64,000 nucleotides of DNA from Burkholderia cepacia (GCF_001718835.1 NZ_CP013444.1:1860001-1924000), one strand, 5' to 3'. Shown: positions 18,074-27,271, counted from the first letter of the stretch. Program-made: numbers and translations. Notes: generated from the sequence alone by a model not told the origin.

Positions 18074-18913
18074 ATGTCCGCCGTTCCGTCCGCACTCGAA
18101 CGCACTGCGTCGGGCCTCGCGCTCGCCGCGTCGCCGCGCCAGCATTTCTGGTTCGATCCGCCCGCGCCGCGCATCGACGTCGCCGCCGAGCGCCGTCACC
18201 GTCAGGAGCGGCTCGCGGCCGCGTTCCGCGTGTTCGCACGCTTGGGCTTCGCACAGGGGCTCGCCGGCCACATCACCGCACGCGACCCCGAACTGCCCGA
18301 CCACTTCTGGGTGAACCCGCTCGGCGTGCATTTCTCGCAGATCAAGGTGTCCGACCTGCTGCTCGTCAACGCGCGCGGCGAAACCGCGATCGGCACGCGG
18401 CCGCTGAACAAGGCCGCGTTCGCGATCCATGCGGCAATCCACGACGCGCATCCGCACATCGTCGCCGCCGCGCATACGCATTCGACGTACGGCAAGGCGT
18501 GGTCGACGCTCGGCCGTCCGCTCGATCCGCTCACGCAGGACGCGTGCGTGTTCTATGAAGACCACGCGCTGTTCGACGACTTCACGGGGATGGTCGTCGA
18601 CACGAGCGAAGGCGCACGGATCGCCGATGCGCTTGCGAAACCGGACGGCACCACGCACAAGGGCGCGATCCTGAAGAACCACGGCATCCTGACCGCCGGC
18701 CCGACGGTCGAGGCCGCCGCATGGTGGTACATCGCGCTCGACAACGCCGCGCACACGCAGTTGCTGGCCGAGGCGGCCGGCACGCCGCAACCGATCGATC
18801 ACGCCACCGCGCGCCACACGCACGGCCAGATCGGCGGCCCCGAGGGCGCGCTGCATGCGTTCGACAGCCTGTTCGCGCGCGTCGTCGCCGACGAACCCGA
18901 CCTGCTCGACTGA
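18074..18913 (+). CDS. Class II aldolase/adducin-family protein
   Basis: 279 residues; ATG at 18074 preceded by GGGAGACC. The class II aldolase fold is shown by RLGFAQGLAGHITARDP, FWVNPLGVHFSQIKVSDLLLV, the Zn-binding AAAHTHSTYGKAW and AILKNHGILTAGPTVEAAAWW. The family covers fuculose-phosphate aldolase, ribulose-phosphate epimerase and related enzymes, plus non-catalytic adducin. It sits between the SsuD-like monooxygenase and its importer with gaps of 22 and 37 bases, so it is one operon. A working idea is that it processes the carbon product released after desulfonation, or cleaves a sulfonated sugar-like substrate. Nothing in the sequence fixes the substrate. Confidence 0.8.
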   Translation: MSAVPSALERTASGLALAASPRQHFWFDPPAPRIDVAAERRHRQERLAAAFRVFARLGFAQGLAGHITARDPELPDHFWVNPLGVHFSQIKVSDLLLVNARGETAIGTRPLNKAAFAIHAAIHDAHPHIVAAAHTHSTYGKAWSTLGRPLDPLTQDACVFYEDHALFDDFTGMVVDTSEGARIADALAKPDGTTHKGAILKNHGILTAGPTVEAAAWWYIALDNAAHTQLLAEAAGTPQPIDHATARHTHGQIGGPEGALHAFDSLFARVVADEPDLLD

Positions 18914-18950
18914 GCGTCACGCATCACCCCGCACGACCGGAGACCTGCCG

Positions 18951-19991
18951 ATGACACACCCCGCCGCCCCCGCGCCCAAGACGCACGATGCGCATGACGA
19001 CCAGCGCCGCCGCCTGCTGCGCGCGGCCGGCGCCGCCGCGCTCGCCGCGCCCGCGCTCACGCTTGGCCGCAAGGCCTGGTCCGCGCCGCCGCTGAAGAAG
19101 CTCACGTTCGCGTGGAACCAGAACGCGTTCTGCCTGACGCCGATCGTCGTCGCGCAGGAGCGCGGCTTCTTCGAGAAGAACGGCCTGAAGGTCGAACTGA
19201 TCAACTACAGCGGCTCGACCGACCAGTTGCTCGAATCGATTGCGACCGGCAAGGCCGATGCGGCGGTCGGGATGATCCACCGCTGGCTGAAGCCGCTCGA
19301 AGCCGGCTTCGACGTGAAGATCATCGGCAGCTCGCACGGCGGCTGCGTGCGGCTGCTCGGCGCGAAGGCAGCCGGCGTCACGACGCTGCAGGCGCTGAAG
19401 GGCAAGACGGTCGGCGTCAGCGACCTGGCCGCGCCCGGCAAGCATTTCTTCTCGATCCTGCTCGCGAAGAACGGGATCGATCCCGAGCGCGACATCACGT
19501 GGCGGCAGTATCCGGCCGACCTGCTCGGCGTCGCGGTCGACAAGGGCGAGATCCACGCGATCGCCGACGGCGACCCGAACCTCTACCTGCTCGAAAAGCG
19601 CAGCAACGGCGCGTATACCGAACTCGCGACGAACCTGTCCGGCGAATACGCACGCAAGGTCTGCTGCGTGATCGGCGCGCGCGGCGACCTCGTGCGCAAC
19701 GACCGGCCGTCCGCCGCCGCACTCGCGCGCTCGATCGTGCAGGCCACCGAGTCCACGCACGACAACCCGAACGAAGCCGCGAAGGTGTTCGCGAAGTATT
19801 CGCCGAAGATCAGCCCCGAGGACCTGCGCAAGCTCTACGCGACGCTCACCTACACGCACCACCCGACCAACGTCGACCTGCAGCAGGAGATCGCGTTCTA
19901 TGCGGACGATTTCCGCCGCATCAGCGTGCTGAAGAAGAGCACCGACCCGCAGCGCTTCGCGCAGCAGGTCTATGCGAACGTGCTTGGGTGA
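18951..19991 (+). CDS. ABC importer substrate-binding protein, SsuA/THI5-like
   Basis: 346 residues from the ATG at 18951 (GGAGACC ten bases before). N-terminal region has an arginine cluster and hydrophobic stretch (QRRRLLRAAGAAALAAPALTLG), a possible Tat signal. The mature part begins with KLTFAWNQNAFCLTPIVVAQERGFFEKNGLKVELINY, the NMT1/SsuA-type fold; GKADAAVGMIHRWLKPL and LKGKTVGVSDLAAPGKHFF follow. It should capture a sulfonate- or related small anion in the periplasm and deliver it to the permease encoded four bases downstream. The ligand cannot be read from the sequence. Confidence 0.86.
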   Translation: MTHPAAPAPKTHDAHDDQRRRLLRAAGAAALAAPALTLGRKAWSAPPLKKLTFAWNQNAFCLTPIVVAQERGFFEKNGLKVELINYSGSTDQLLESIATGKADAAVGMIHRWLKPLEAGFDVKIIGSSHGGCVRLLGAKAAGVTTLQALKGKTVGVSDLAAPGKHFFSILLAKNGIDPERDITWRQYPADLLGVAVDKGEIHAIADGDPNLYLLEKRSNGAYTELATNLSGEYARKVCCVIGARGDLVRNDRPSAAALARSIVQATESTHDNPNEAAKVFAKYSPKISPEDLRKLYATLTYTHHPTNVDLQQEIAFYADDFRRISVLKKSTDPQRFAQQVYANVLG

Positions 19992-19995
19992 CGCG

Positions 19996-21093
19996 ATGTC
20001 GACGATCGAACAGGTTTCCGTGGCGCACGCCACGTCGGCTCCGGCCGGTACGCACGTCGCTGCGCCGGCATCCCGCGTCGCCTGCTCCACGTGCGAAACC
20101 GCCCAGGCGGCGGCCGAAGCGCGCCGCGCGCGCACCTGGCCGACCGGCATCGCCGCCGCGCTCGCCTGGGCCGCGCTCGGCGCCCTCACGCAGCTGTGGC
20201 CGAACCGCGTCGTCGGCTTCAGCGACTGGGCGTACACGGACACGTTCGGCACGGCCGCGTGGACGATCGCCGCGTGGCTGCTCGCGCTGGCGGCGCTCGG
20301 CCCGCGCCTGGCCGCGCTGCGCGCGCCGCTCGCGCGCGTGCGCCCGGCCGGCCCGTGGCTCGTCGCGCTGCCGCTCGTGCTCGCCGCGTGGGAAATCGTC
20401 ACCGCGAAAACCGGCTGGCTGCCGACGCCGTTCTTCGCGCCGCCGCAGGCCCTGATCGAGGTCTACGTCGACGACTGGCCGCGCCTCCTCGGCAGCGCCG
20501 GCAACACGCTGAAGCTGCTCGCGCTCGGCTTTGCGTACGGCGTCGCGGTCGGTTTCGCGGTCGGCGTGTCGATCGGCTGGTCGCGCCGGATCGGCTACTG
20601 GGTGCATCCGGTGCTGCGCGTGCTCGGCCCCGTGCCGGCCACCGCGCTGTTGCCGCTCACGTTCTACTTCTTCCCGTCGAGCTATTCCGCCGCCGCGTTC
20701 CTGATCGCGCTCGCCACCGGCTTCCCGGTCGCGGTGCTGACGTGGTCCGGCGTCGCGAGCGTCAACAAGCAGTATTACGACGTCGCCCGCACGCTCGGCG
20801 CGAACGCGCGCTTCCTCGTGCTGCGCGTCGCGATTCCGGCCGCGCTGCCGCACGTGTTCGTCGGCATCTTCATGGGGCTGAGCGCATCGTTCACGGTGCT
20901 GGTCGTCGCCGAGATGATGGGCGTCAAGTCCGGGCTCGGCTGGTACCTGAGCTGGGCGCAGGGCTGGGCATCGTACGTGAACATGTATGCGGCGCTGATC
21001 GTGATGGCGCTGCTGTTTTCCGGGCTGATCGCGCTGCTGTTCGCGGTGCGCGACCGCGTGCTCGCGTGGCAGAAAGGAACCGTCAAATGGTGA
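19996..21093 (+). CDS. ABC importer permease, SsuC-like
   Basis: 365 residues from the ATG at 19996. About 100 N-terminal residues with two extra membrane segments precede the standard SsuC-type permease (WEIVTAKTGWLPTPFFAPP onward). The core has six membrane segments. It carries the cytoplasmic EAA-like loop near YDVARTLGANARFLVLRVAIPAALPHVFVGIFMGLS that docks on the ATPase. The extended N-terminus makes it longer than SsuC (about 263 residues). Its stop overlaps the ATPase start by seven bases. Forms the inner-membrane channel for the binding protein encoded upstream. Confidence 0.9.
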   Translation: MSTIEQVSVAHATSAPAGTHVAAPASRVACSTCETAQAAAEARRARTWPTGIAAALAWAALGALTQLWPNRVVGFSDWAYTDTFGTAAWTIAAWLLALAALGPRLAALRAPLARVRPAGPWLVALPLVLAAWEIVTAKTGWLPTPFFAPPQALIEVYVDDWPRLLGSAGNTLKLLALGFAYGVAVGFAVGVSIGWSRRIGYWVHPVLRVLGPVPATALLPLTFYFFPSSYSAAAFLIALATGFPVAVLTWSGVASVNKQYYDVARTLGANARFLVLRVAIPAALPHVFVGIFMGLSASFTVLVVAEMMGVKSGLGWYLSWAQGWASYVNMYAALIVMALLFSGLIALLFAVRDRVLAWQKGTVKW

Positions 21094-21914
21094 GCGCCGC
21101 CGTACTCGAATCGTCCGCTTCCGCTTCGCCCGCCGCGTCTGCCGTCACGGCGCCGCGCGGCGCGCGCATCGACATCCGCCGCGTGAGCCATGCGTTCGAC
21201 GGCCCCGGCGGCCCGCTGCCCGTGCTCGACGACGTCACGCTGTCGGTCGCGGCCGGCGAATTCGTCGCGCTGCTCGGCCCGAGCGGCTGCGGGAAATCGA
21301 CGCTGCTGCGCCTCGTCGCGGGCCTCGACGCCGCGCGGCAGGGCGGAATCGCGCAGGACGGCGTGCCGATCGAGCAACCCGATCCGTCGCGCATCGTCGT
21401 GTTCCAGGACCCGACGCTGTACCCGTGGCGGCGGGTGCGCGCGAACGTCGCGCTCGGCCTCGAGGCGCGCGGCGTGGCGCGGGTGTCGTCGCAGCATCGC
21501 GTCGACGATGCGCTCGCGCGCGTCGGCCTGCAGGAATTCTCGAACGTGTTCCCGCATCAGCTTTCCGGCGGGATGGCGCAGCGGGTCGCGCTGGCCCGCG
21601 CGCTCGTCAACGATCCGCGCCTGCTGATTCTCGACGAGCCGCTCGGCAAGCTCGATTCGCTCACCCGGCTCACGATGCAGGCCGAACTCACCGCACTGTG
21701 GCAACGCGACGGTTTCTCTGCGTTGCTCGTCACGCACGATGTCGAGGAAGCGCTGTTCCTCGCGCAGCGCGTGATCGTGTTCGGGCCGCGTCCCGCGCGG
21801 ATCGTCGCCGAGTTGCGCGTCGAGCTGCCCTATCCGCGCCATCGCGGCGACCCGCGCCTCGCCGAGCTGCGTCACGACGCGTTGCGGCATCTCGGGCTCG
21901 ATGCGAGCTGGTAG
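21087..21914 (+). CDS. ABC importer ATP-binding protein, SsuB-like
   Basis: 275 residues from the ATG at 21087, inside the permease gene. Walker A GPSGCGKST near residue 65, Q-loop VVFQDPTLYPWRRV, signature LSGGMAQRVALARAL, Walker B LLILDEPLGKLDS and the switch His in LLVTHDVEEA. The sequence is characteristic of nitrate/sulfonate/taurine importer ATPases. It powers the SsuC-like permease. The gap to the next gene (cytochrome c) is 35 bases, so the operon continues. Confidence 0.92.
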   Translation: MVSAAVLESSASASPAASAVTAPRGARIDIRRVSHAFDGPGGPLPVLDDVTLSVAAGEFVALLGPSGCGKSTLLRLVAGLDAARQGGIAQDGVPIEQPDPSRIVVFQDPTLYPWRRVRANVALGLEARGVARVSSQHRVDDALARVGLQEFSNVFPHQLSGGMAQRVALARALVNDPRLLILDEPLGKLDSLTRLTMQAELTALWQRDGFSALLVTHDVEEALFLAQRVIVFGPRPARIVAELRVELPYPRHRGDPRLAELRHDALRHLGLDASW

Positions 21915-21949
21915 ATGCGCGGCGCCGCATTGCCCGGGGCGCGCCGCCG

Positions 21950-23131
21950 ATGAGCGCGCCGCCGTTCCCCGAATGGTCGCTCGCGTTCCTGCAAGCGCTG
22001 TATCGACTGCAATCGACTTTCGCACGGCTGCTGCACGCCGTCGGCCTGAGCGCCGATGCGGACGGCCAGGCCGCGTGGCCATGGACGCGGCGGATCGCGA
22101 TCGAGACGCTGCGCATCGATGCGGGCCTGACGCGGCAGCTCGCGATCGCGTTCGGGCTGGTAACGCTCGCAGCAATGCTCGCGTTCATCGCGCTTGTTTC
22201 GCGCAGGCATCGCATCGTCGCGCTGGGCGCGGCGCTGCTCGCCGCATGGTGCGCGCCGTGGCCGCCGGCCGCGCTGTGGCTTTCGCCCGCCGTGCCGACG
22301 AGTTTCCAGCGCGATCCCGCGCCGTTTTCGGTGGCGAGCGTGGTGCATGGCGCGCGACTGTACGACCGTCATTGCGCGGCGTGCCACGGCGCCGACGGGC
22401 GCGGCGAAGGGCCGCTCGCCGCGTCGCTCGCGCACTGGCCGCCGACCTTCGCCGGCACGCTGCTCGCCCGCCGCCTCGACGGCGAGCTGGCCTGGCGCGT
22501 GCGGCACGGGATGCGCGATGCGCACGGCGCCGAATCGATGCCCGGCTTCGCCGCGACGCTCGGGCCCCGCGACACCTGGGCCGTGCTCGGCTACCTGAAA
22601 GCGCTCGCCGCGGGCAGCGGCGCGCAGGCGAAAGGCGCGTGGCCCGTGCCCGTCCCGCTGCCGGCGCTCGACGTGCGCTGCGGCGGGCAGCCCGCGACGC
22701 TGCCGCTCGATCGCTGGCGCGCAGGCCAGCGCGTGCGGGTCGTCGCGCTCTCGCGCGGCGCGCCGCCGCCGGCCGAGGACGCGCGCTGGCAGACGCTCGT
22801 GGTCGCGCAGGAACCGGCCGCCGTCCCGGCCGTCGCAGGGCGGGCGGATTGCGTCGCCGCGACGCCCGGCGCGTGGCTGGCTTTCGCGACGATCGCGGGG
22901 ACGCCGCCCGATGCGCTCGGCGGCACGCAGCTCCTCGCCGATCGCCGCGGCTGGCTGCGGGCGCGCGCGTTGCCGGGCAGCGCGGGCTGGTCGGATGCCG
23001 ACCTGCTGTGCAGCGCGTCCGATCCCACGCGTTCCGCCGCGCCGGCCGCCGGCGGCGATCCGCTGACCGCGCTGCTGCTGCGCGTCGACACGGAGCCCGT
23101 GCGCGACGTACAGGCCGGACTCCCGCATTGA
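21950..23131 (+). CDS. Membrane-anchored c-type cytochrome with unknown C-terminal domain
   Basis: 393 residues from the ATG at 21950. An N-terminal amphipathic part (1-60) is followed by two membrane segments (about 65-84 and 88-112). A monoheme cytochrome c domain follows, with heme-binding CAACH at 142-146 (RLYDRHCAACHGADGRGEG) and a likely distal Met in ESMPGF. The last about 150 residues (from VRCGGQPATLPLDRW) contain several Cys and do not match a family I recognise. It should sit in the inner membrane with the heme in the periplasm and carry electrons. Its place inside a sulfonate-import operon suggests it serves a periplasmic oxidoreductase or the sulfite released; neither is shown. 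The architecture is the oddest in the cluster. Confidence 0.8.
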   Translation: MSAPPFPEWSLAFLQALYRLQSTFARLLHAVGLSADADGQAAWPWTRRIAIETLRIDAGLTRQLAIAFGLVTLAAMLAFIALVSRRHRIVALGAALLAAWCAPWPPAALWLSPAVPTSFQRDPAPFSVASVVHGARLYDRHCAACHGADGRGEGPLAASLAHWPPTFAGTLLARRLDGELAWRVRHGMRDAHGAESMPGFAATLGPRDTWAVLGYLKALAAGSGAQAKGAWPVPVPLPALDVRCGGQPATLPLDRWRAGQRVRVVALSRGAPPPAEDARWQTLVVAQEPAAVPAVAGRADCVAATPGAWLAFATIAGTPPDALGGTQLLADRRGWLRARALPGSAGWSDADLLCSASDPTRSAAPAAGGDPLTALLLRVDTEPVRDVQAGLPH

Positions 23132-23183
23132 CGAGCGCGCCACCGCCGCGACCGGACTCCTTCCCGACTGACCGAGCCCCACG

Positions 23184-24140
23184 ATGAATCCGACCCGACG
23201 CCATTTCCTGACCCAAGCCGCTGCCTGCGCAACGCTCGCCGCGGCCCCGGCCACCCTGCGCGCGCAATCGGGCACGCGGCCGCTGCTGCGCGCGGGCGAC
23301 CAGAAAGGCGGGCTGCGCGCGCTGCTGGAAGCAGCCGGCGAACTGAACGGCCTGGCGTACGACATCGCGTGGACCGAGTTCCCGGCCGCCGCGCCGCTCG
23401 CCGAAGCGCTCAATGCGGCCGCCGTCGACTGCGGGCCGATCGGCGACGCGCCGGTGATCTTCGCGCTCGCGTCGGGCGCACGCATCAAGGTGATCGGCGC
23501 GAACCGCTCCGACCCGTACGGCACTGCCGTCGTCGTGCGGCCGGACGCGCCGCTGAAGACCGCCGCCGACCTCAAGGGCAGGCGCATCGGCACCACGCGC
23601 GGCTCGATCGGGCATTTCGTCACGCTGAAGGCGCTCGACGCGGCCGGCCTGCCTCCCGACGCCGTTTCGTTCCGCTTCCTGCCGCCGGCCGATACGATGC
23701 TTGCGCTCGCAACCGGTTCGATCGATGCGTGGGCGACCTGGGAGCCCTATACCGCACTCGCGGAAACGAGCGGGCGCGCGCGCGTGCTCGTCAGCGGCCG
23801 CGGGCTGTGGTCCGGCCTGAGCTACATCGCGGCGACCGACGCGGCGATCGCGTCCAGGCGCGACGTGCTGCACGATTTCCTGCGGCGCGTCGTGCGCGCG
23901 CAGGCATGGTCGTACCGGCATGCCGACGCGTATTCGGCGGCGCTCGCGCGCATCATCGGCATTCCGCCGGCAGCCGCGAAGCTGCAGTTCGAGCGCCGCA
24001 ACACGCGCTGGTTGCCGATCGACGCGACGGTCGTCGCCGAACAGCAGCGCACCGCCGACTTCTACCTGAAGGCGGGGCTGCTGCGCCAGCCGCTCGACGT
24101 GCGTACCACGTTCGATCGCGGCTTTCCGCTGCCGGCCTGA
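23184..24140 (+). CDS. Aliphatic-sulfonate-type ABC substrate-binding protein, SsuA-like
   Basis: 318 residues from the ATG at 23184. The N-terminus NPTRRHFLTQAAACATLAAAPATLRAQ is a good Tat signal (RRxFL). The mature fold follows SsuA closely: LRAGDQKGGLRALLEAAGEL, the PLAEALNAAAVDCGPIGDAP block, DLKGRRIGTTRGSIGHFVTLKAL and SIDAWATWEPY. SsuA proteins bind alkanesulfonates in the periplasm. This is a second binding protein in the operon, 53 bases after the cytochrome gene. It may share the single permease-ATPase pair upstream and widen substrate range. No second permease is encoded nearby. Confidence 0.88.
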   Translation: MNPTRRHFLTQAAACATLAAAPATLRAQSGTRPLLRAGDQKGGLRALLEAAGELNGLAYDIAWTEFPAAAPLAEALNAAAVDCGPIGDAPVIFALASGARIKVIGANRSDPYGTAVVVRPDAPLKTAADLKGRRIGTTRGSIGHFVTLKALDAAGLPPDAVSFRFLPPADTMLALATGSIDAWATWEPYTALAETSGRARVLVSGRGLWSGLSYIAATDAAIASRRDVLHDFLRRVVRAQAWSYRHADAYSAALARIIGIPPAAAKLQFERRNTRWLPIDATVVAEQQRTADFYLKAGLLRQPLDVRTTFDRGFPLPA

Positions 24141-24217
24141 CGAGGTTGCGCCAACGTGCAACAAAGCGATCTGGCACAATCGCGCTTTGACTTTCCCCGT
24201 CGGTCGAAGCCAGCACC

Positions 24218-25082
24218 ATGCCAGCCATCGCCGAACTCTTCGTCTATCCGATCAAATCCTGCGCCGGCATCGCGCTGCGCCGCGCGCTGCTGCTCGACAC
24301 CGGGCTCGCATACGACCGTCACTGGATGGTGACCGACCCGGCCGGCGAGATGATCACGCAGCGCACGCACCCACGCCTCGCGCTCGTGCAGCCCGCATTC
24401 GACGGCGACGCGCTGGTGCTGAACGCACCCGGCATGCCCGAGCTGCGCACGCCGCTCGATGGCGAAGCGTCGGCGCAAACGCCGAAAATGGCCGCGACCG
24501 TGTGGCGCGACACCGTCGATGCGATCGACACGGGCGCTGAAACGGCCGTCTGGCTCACCGAATTCCTCGCCACGCCCGCGAAGCTCGCGCGCTTCGCGCC
24601 CGACGCGCGCCGCGGCTGCAACCGTAAATGGACCGGCGAGATCGATACGCACACGCTTCGCGGACGGCTACCCGCTGCTCGTGATCGGCCAGTCGTCGCT
24701 CGACGACCTGAACGCGCGGCTCACCGCCAAGGGTGCACCGGCGATTCCGATGAACCGCTTCCGGCCGAACATCGTGGTGTCGGATCTCGATGCGTACGAA
24801 GAGGATTTCGTCGAGCACCTCGACGCCGACGGCGACACGCCGGTGCGGCTGCGTTTCGTGAAGCCGTGCACGCGCTGCCCGATGCCGACGATCGACCAGG
24901 TCACCGGCGCGCCCGATCCCGCGTGGCCGCACGAGCCGACCGACACGATGCAGACCTATCGCGCGAACCCGAACTTCGGCGGCGAGCTGACGTTCGGCAT
25001 CAACGCGATCGTCGTGCGCGGCGCGGGGCGTTTTCTCGAAGTCGGCCAGTCGCTGGAAGCGGAGATCGGGTTCGGCGACTGA
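24218..25082 (+). pseudogene. MOSC-domain protein broken by a two-base deletion
   Basis: The ATG at 24218 opens a normal MOSC N-terminal domain (ELFVYPIKSCAGIALRRALL) through EIDTHT at about 24655, then the frame goes wrong. The next frame (+1) continues at once with FADGYPLLVIGQSSLDDLNARL, then the MOSC core with conserved Cys in FVKPCTRCPMPTIDQ, and ends at 25082. Adding two bases at about 24656, where a Leu codon is expected before TTC, gives one 288-residue protein, the usual family size. MOSC proteins bind sulfur or molybdenum cofactor; YcbX/mARC-type members reduce N-hydroxylated compounds with Moco. Either a real inactivating mutation or a sequencing error. No programmed-frameshift signal is evident. 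Confidence 0.85.
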
Positions 25083-25110
25083 AGGCGGATGCTGCCCGGC
25101 GGGCCCCCCG

Positions 25111-26517
25111 CTACGCCACCTCGCGCAGCACGGGCAGCGTCACGGTGACGATCAACCCGCCGCCCGCCGCATCACTCAGCGCGACCCTCCCCTGATGCAC
25201 GCGCGCGATCTCTCGCACGATCGACAGCCCGAGCCCCGTCCCTTCGACCGTCTGCGTCTTGCTGCCGCGATGGAAGCGCTCGAACACCGCGTCGCGCTCG
25301 TCCGCCGGCACGCCCGGCCCGTTGTCGATCACGTCGAGCCGCGCATGCGCCCCTTCGCGCGACACGCGTACGGTAATCACCGCCCGATCGCCCGCATAAC
25401 GGATCGCGTTGTCGATCAGGTTGCCGATCATCTCGCCGAGCAGGTCGGGTTGCCCGTGCACGTCGACGTCGGCCTCGTGCTCGAAGCCGAGATCGATGTC
25501 GCGCGCGCGTGCGACCGGCGACCAGTCGAGCGTCACGCTGCGCGCGAGCCGGTGCAGCGCGACCGGCTGGTGGGCAACCGCGTGGCCGCTGTCCGAATCG
25601 AGCCGCGACAGCGACAGCAGTTGCTGGACGATCTTCGCGGCCTGCCGCACCGCGCCGTTCGCGCGCCGCAGGTGCCCGCTCGCGCGCGGCTGCTCGTCGG
25701 GCCGCAGCGCGAGCTCGACGCCCGCCTGCACGGCCGCGAGCGGCGTCTTCAGTTGATGGGCCGCGTCCGCGAAGAAGCGGCGACGCGCGACCTGCATCCG
25801 CTGCGTGCGGCCGATGTACTGGTTGATCGACTCGACGAGCGGCGCGAGTTCGCTCGGCATCGCGCCGGTATCAAGCGGCGTCGTATCGTCCTCGCTGCGC
25901 GCGGCGACCGTCGCCGACAACCGGTTCAGCGGCCGCAGCCCGCGCCCGACGCCGAGCCACACGATGCCGAGCGCCAGCACGACGAGCAGCCCTTCCTGCA
26001 GCAGCGACCCGACGAGGATCTCGCGTGCGAGCGCCTGGCGCGCCTCGATCGTCTCGCCGACCATCACCCACACGATGCGCGACTGCGCGGTCGGCACGTC
26101 GTGCACCGGGATGCGCAGCGCGGCCATCCGCAATTGCTCGCCGCGATAGATGACGTCGTAGTGGCGCGTGACGAACAGCGCGCCGTCACCCGCGTCCCGC
26201 CCTTGCGGCAGCGGCAGGTCCGGGTAGCCGGTGACCGTGTGTCCGTTGTCCTCGCGGATCAGGTAGTAGACCTTGCCGCCGTCGCTCGATTCGAGCATTT
26301 CGAGCGCGAGATACGGCAGGTCGACCTCGATCTCGCCGTCGTTGAGCCGCACGCCTTCGCGGATCGACTTCAGCGACGACGACAGCGTGCGGTCGAACGC
26401 GACGTGCGCGGCGTTCATCGCGCGCTGGTACGTGAGCCACGAGTCGAGCGCGAGCAGGCCGAGCAGCGGCAGCAGCAACCACAGCGCGACCTGCGTGCGC
26501 AGGTTCGGCCGCGTCAT
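25111..26517 (-). CDS. Sensor histidine kinase, TctE-like
   Basis: 468 residues. Membrane segment at 10-27, periplasmic sensor of the two-component-sensor N-terminal type (30-165), second membrane segment at about 172-190, a HAMP-like linker, then the dimerisation domain with phospho-accepting His254 in FFADAAHQLKTPLAAVQAG. The ATPase domain has the N box GNLIDNAIRYA, G1 DNGPGVP, F box VFERFHRG and G2 GTGLGLSIV. It phosphorylates the response regulator encoded just upstream, sharing an ATGA overlap. TctE-like kinases often sense tricarboxylates or other anions, but no tctCBA transporter lies nearby. It is convergent with the broken MOSC gene. Confidence 0.92.
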   Translation of the reverse strand: MTRPNLRTQVALWLLLPLLGLLALDSWLTYQRAMNAAHVAFDRTLSSSLKSIREGVRLNDGEIEVDLPYLALEMLESSDGGKVYYLIREDNGHTVTGYPDLPLPQGRDAGDGALFVTRHYDVIYRGEQLRMAALRIPVHDVPTAQSRIVWVMVGETIEARQALAREILVGSLLQEGLLVVLALGIVWLGVGRGLRPLNRLSATVAARSEDDTTPLDTGAMPSELAPLVESINQYIGRTQRMQVARRRFFADAAHQLKTPLAAVQAGVELALRPDEQPRASGHLRRANGAVRQAAKIVQQLLSLSRLDSDSGHAVAHQPVALHRLARSVTLDWSPVARARDIDLGFEHEADVDVHGQPDLLGEMIGNLIDNAIRYAGDRAVITVRVSREGAHARLDVIDNGPGVPADERDAVFERFHRGSKTQTVEGTGLGLSIVREIARVHQGRVALSDAAGGGLIVTVTLPVLREVA

Positions 26518-27185
26518 TCAGCCTTCGCCTCGAGCAGATAGCCGAGCCCGCGCAGCGTGACGATCGCGACCCCCGTGTTCTCGAGCTTCTTGCGCAGCCG
26601 GTATACGTAGATCTCGATCGCATCGGCGTTGACCGACTCGTCGAGCCCGAAAATCTTCTCCGACAGCGTTTCCTTGTTGATCGCACGGCCGTTGCGCAGG
26701 ATCAGCACCTCGAGCACCGAGCGCTCGCGCGGCGTGAGCGACAGCGGCTCGCCCGCGAGATGGAAGCTGCGGTCGATGCTGTCGTACGAAAGCGGCCCGC
26801 ATTCGACCCGCGAATGCTCGTGGCCGAGGCTGCGGCGGATCAGCGCGCGGGCGCGCGCCTCCAGTTCGGTCAGCTCGAACGGCTTCGCGAGATAGTCGTC
26901 GGCGCCGAGATCGAGCCCCTTCACGCGATCCTCGACCGATCCGTGCGCGGTCAGGATCAGCACCGGCACCGGATTGCGCCGCGCGCGCAGCCGCCGCAGC
27001 ACCTCCAGCCCGTCGAGCTTCGGCAGCCCGAGATCGAGGATCACCAGCGCGTAATCCTGCGTGCGCAGCACGTGGTCGGCCGCCTCGCCGTCGGCCATGT
27101 GATCGACCGCGAAGCGCGCCGCGCTCAGCGCGTCGCTCAGCGACTGGGCGAGGTTCGGATTGTCTTCGACGAGCAGCACACGCAT
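26514..27185 (-). CDS. OmpR/TctD-like response regulator
   Basis: 223 residues. Receiver domain with acidic Glu7-Asp8, phospho-acceptor Asp51 in VILDLGLPKLDG, Thr79 and Lys101 (YLAKPFEL). A winged-helix DNA-binding domain spans about 125-220 (LTPRERSVLEVLILRNGRAINKETL; VYRLRKKLENTGVAIVTLRGLGYLL). First gene of the two-gene operon; the stop overlaps the kinase start (ATGA). It should act as a DNA-binding transcription factor for unknown targets. The exporter gene at 27272-28504, read in the same direction upstream, is separated by 86 bases and could be co-transcribed. Confidence 0.93.
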   Translation of the reverse strand: MRVLLVEDNPNLAQSLSDALSAARFAVDHMADGEAADHVLRTQDYALVILDLGLPKLDGLEVLRRLRARRNPVPVLILTAHGSVEDRVKGLDLGADDYLAKPFELTELEARARALIRRSLGHEHSRVECGPLSYDSIDRSFHLAGEPLSLTPRERSVLEVLILRNGRAINKETLSEKIFGLDESVNADAIEIYVYRLRKKLENTGVAIVTLRGLGYLLEAKAE

Positions 27186-27271
27186 GGGGATTCCGGTAAG
27201 GTCAGCGACAGGCCGCTACATTACATGATCCTTTCCATCGCGACGCCTCGCGGAAACACCGGTATCGCGCG

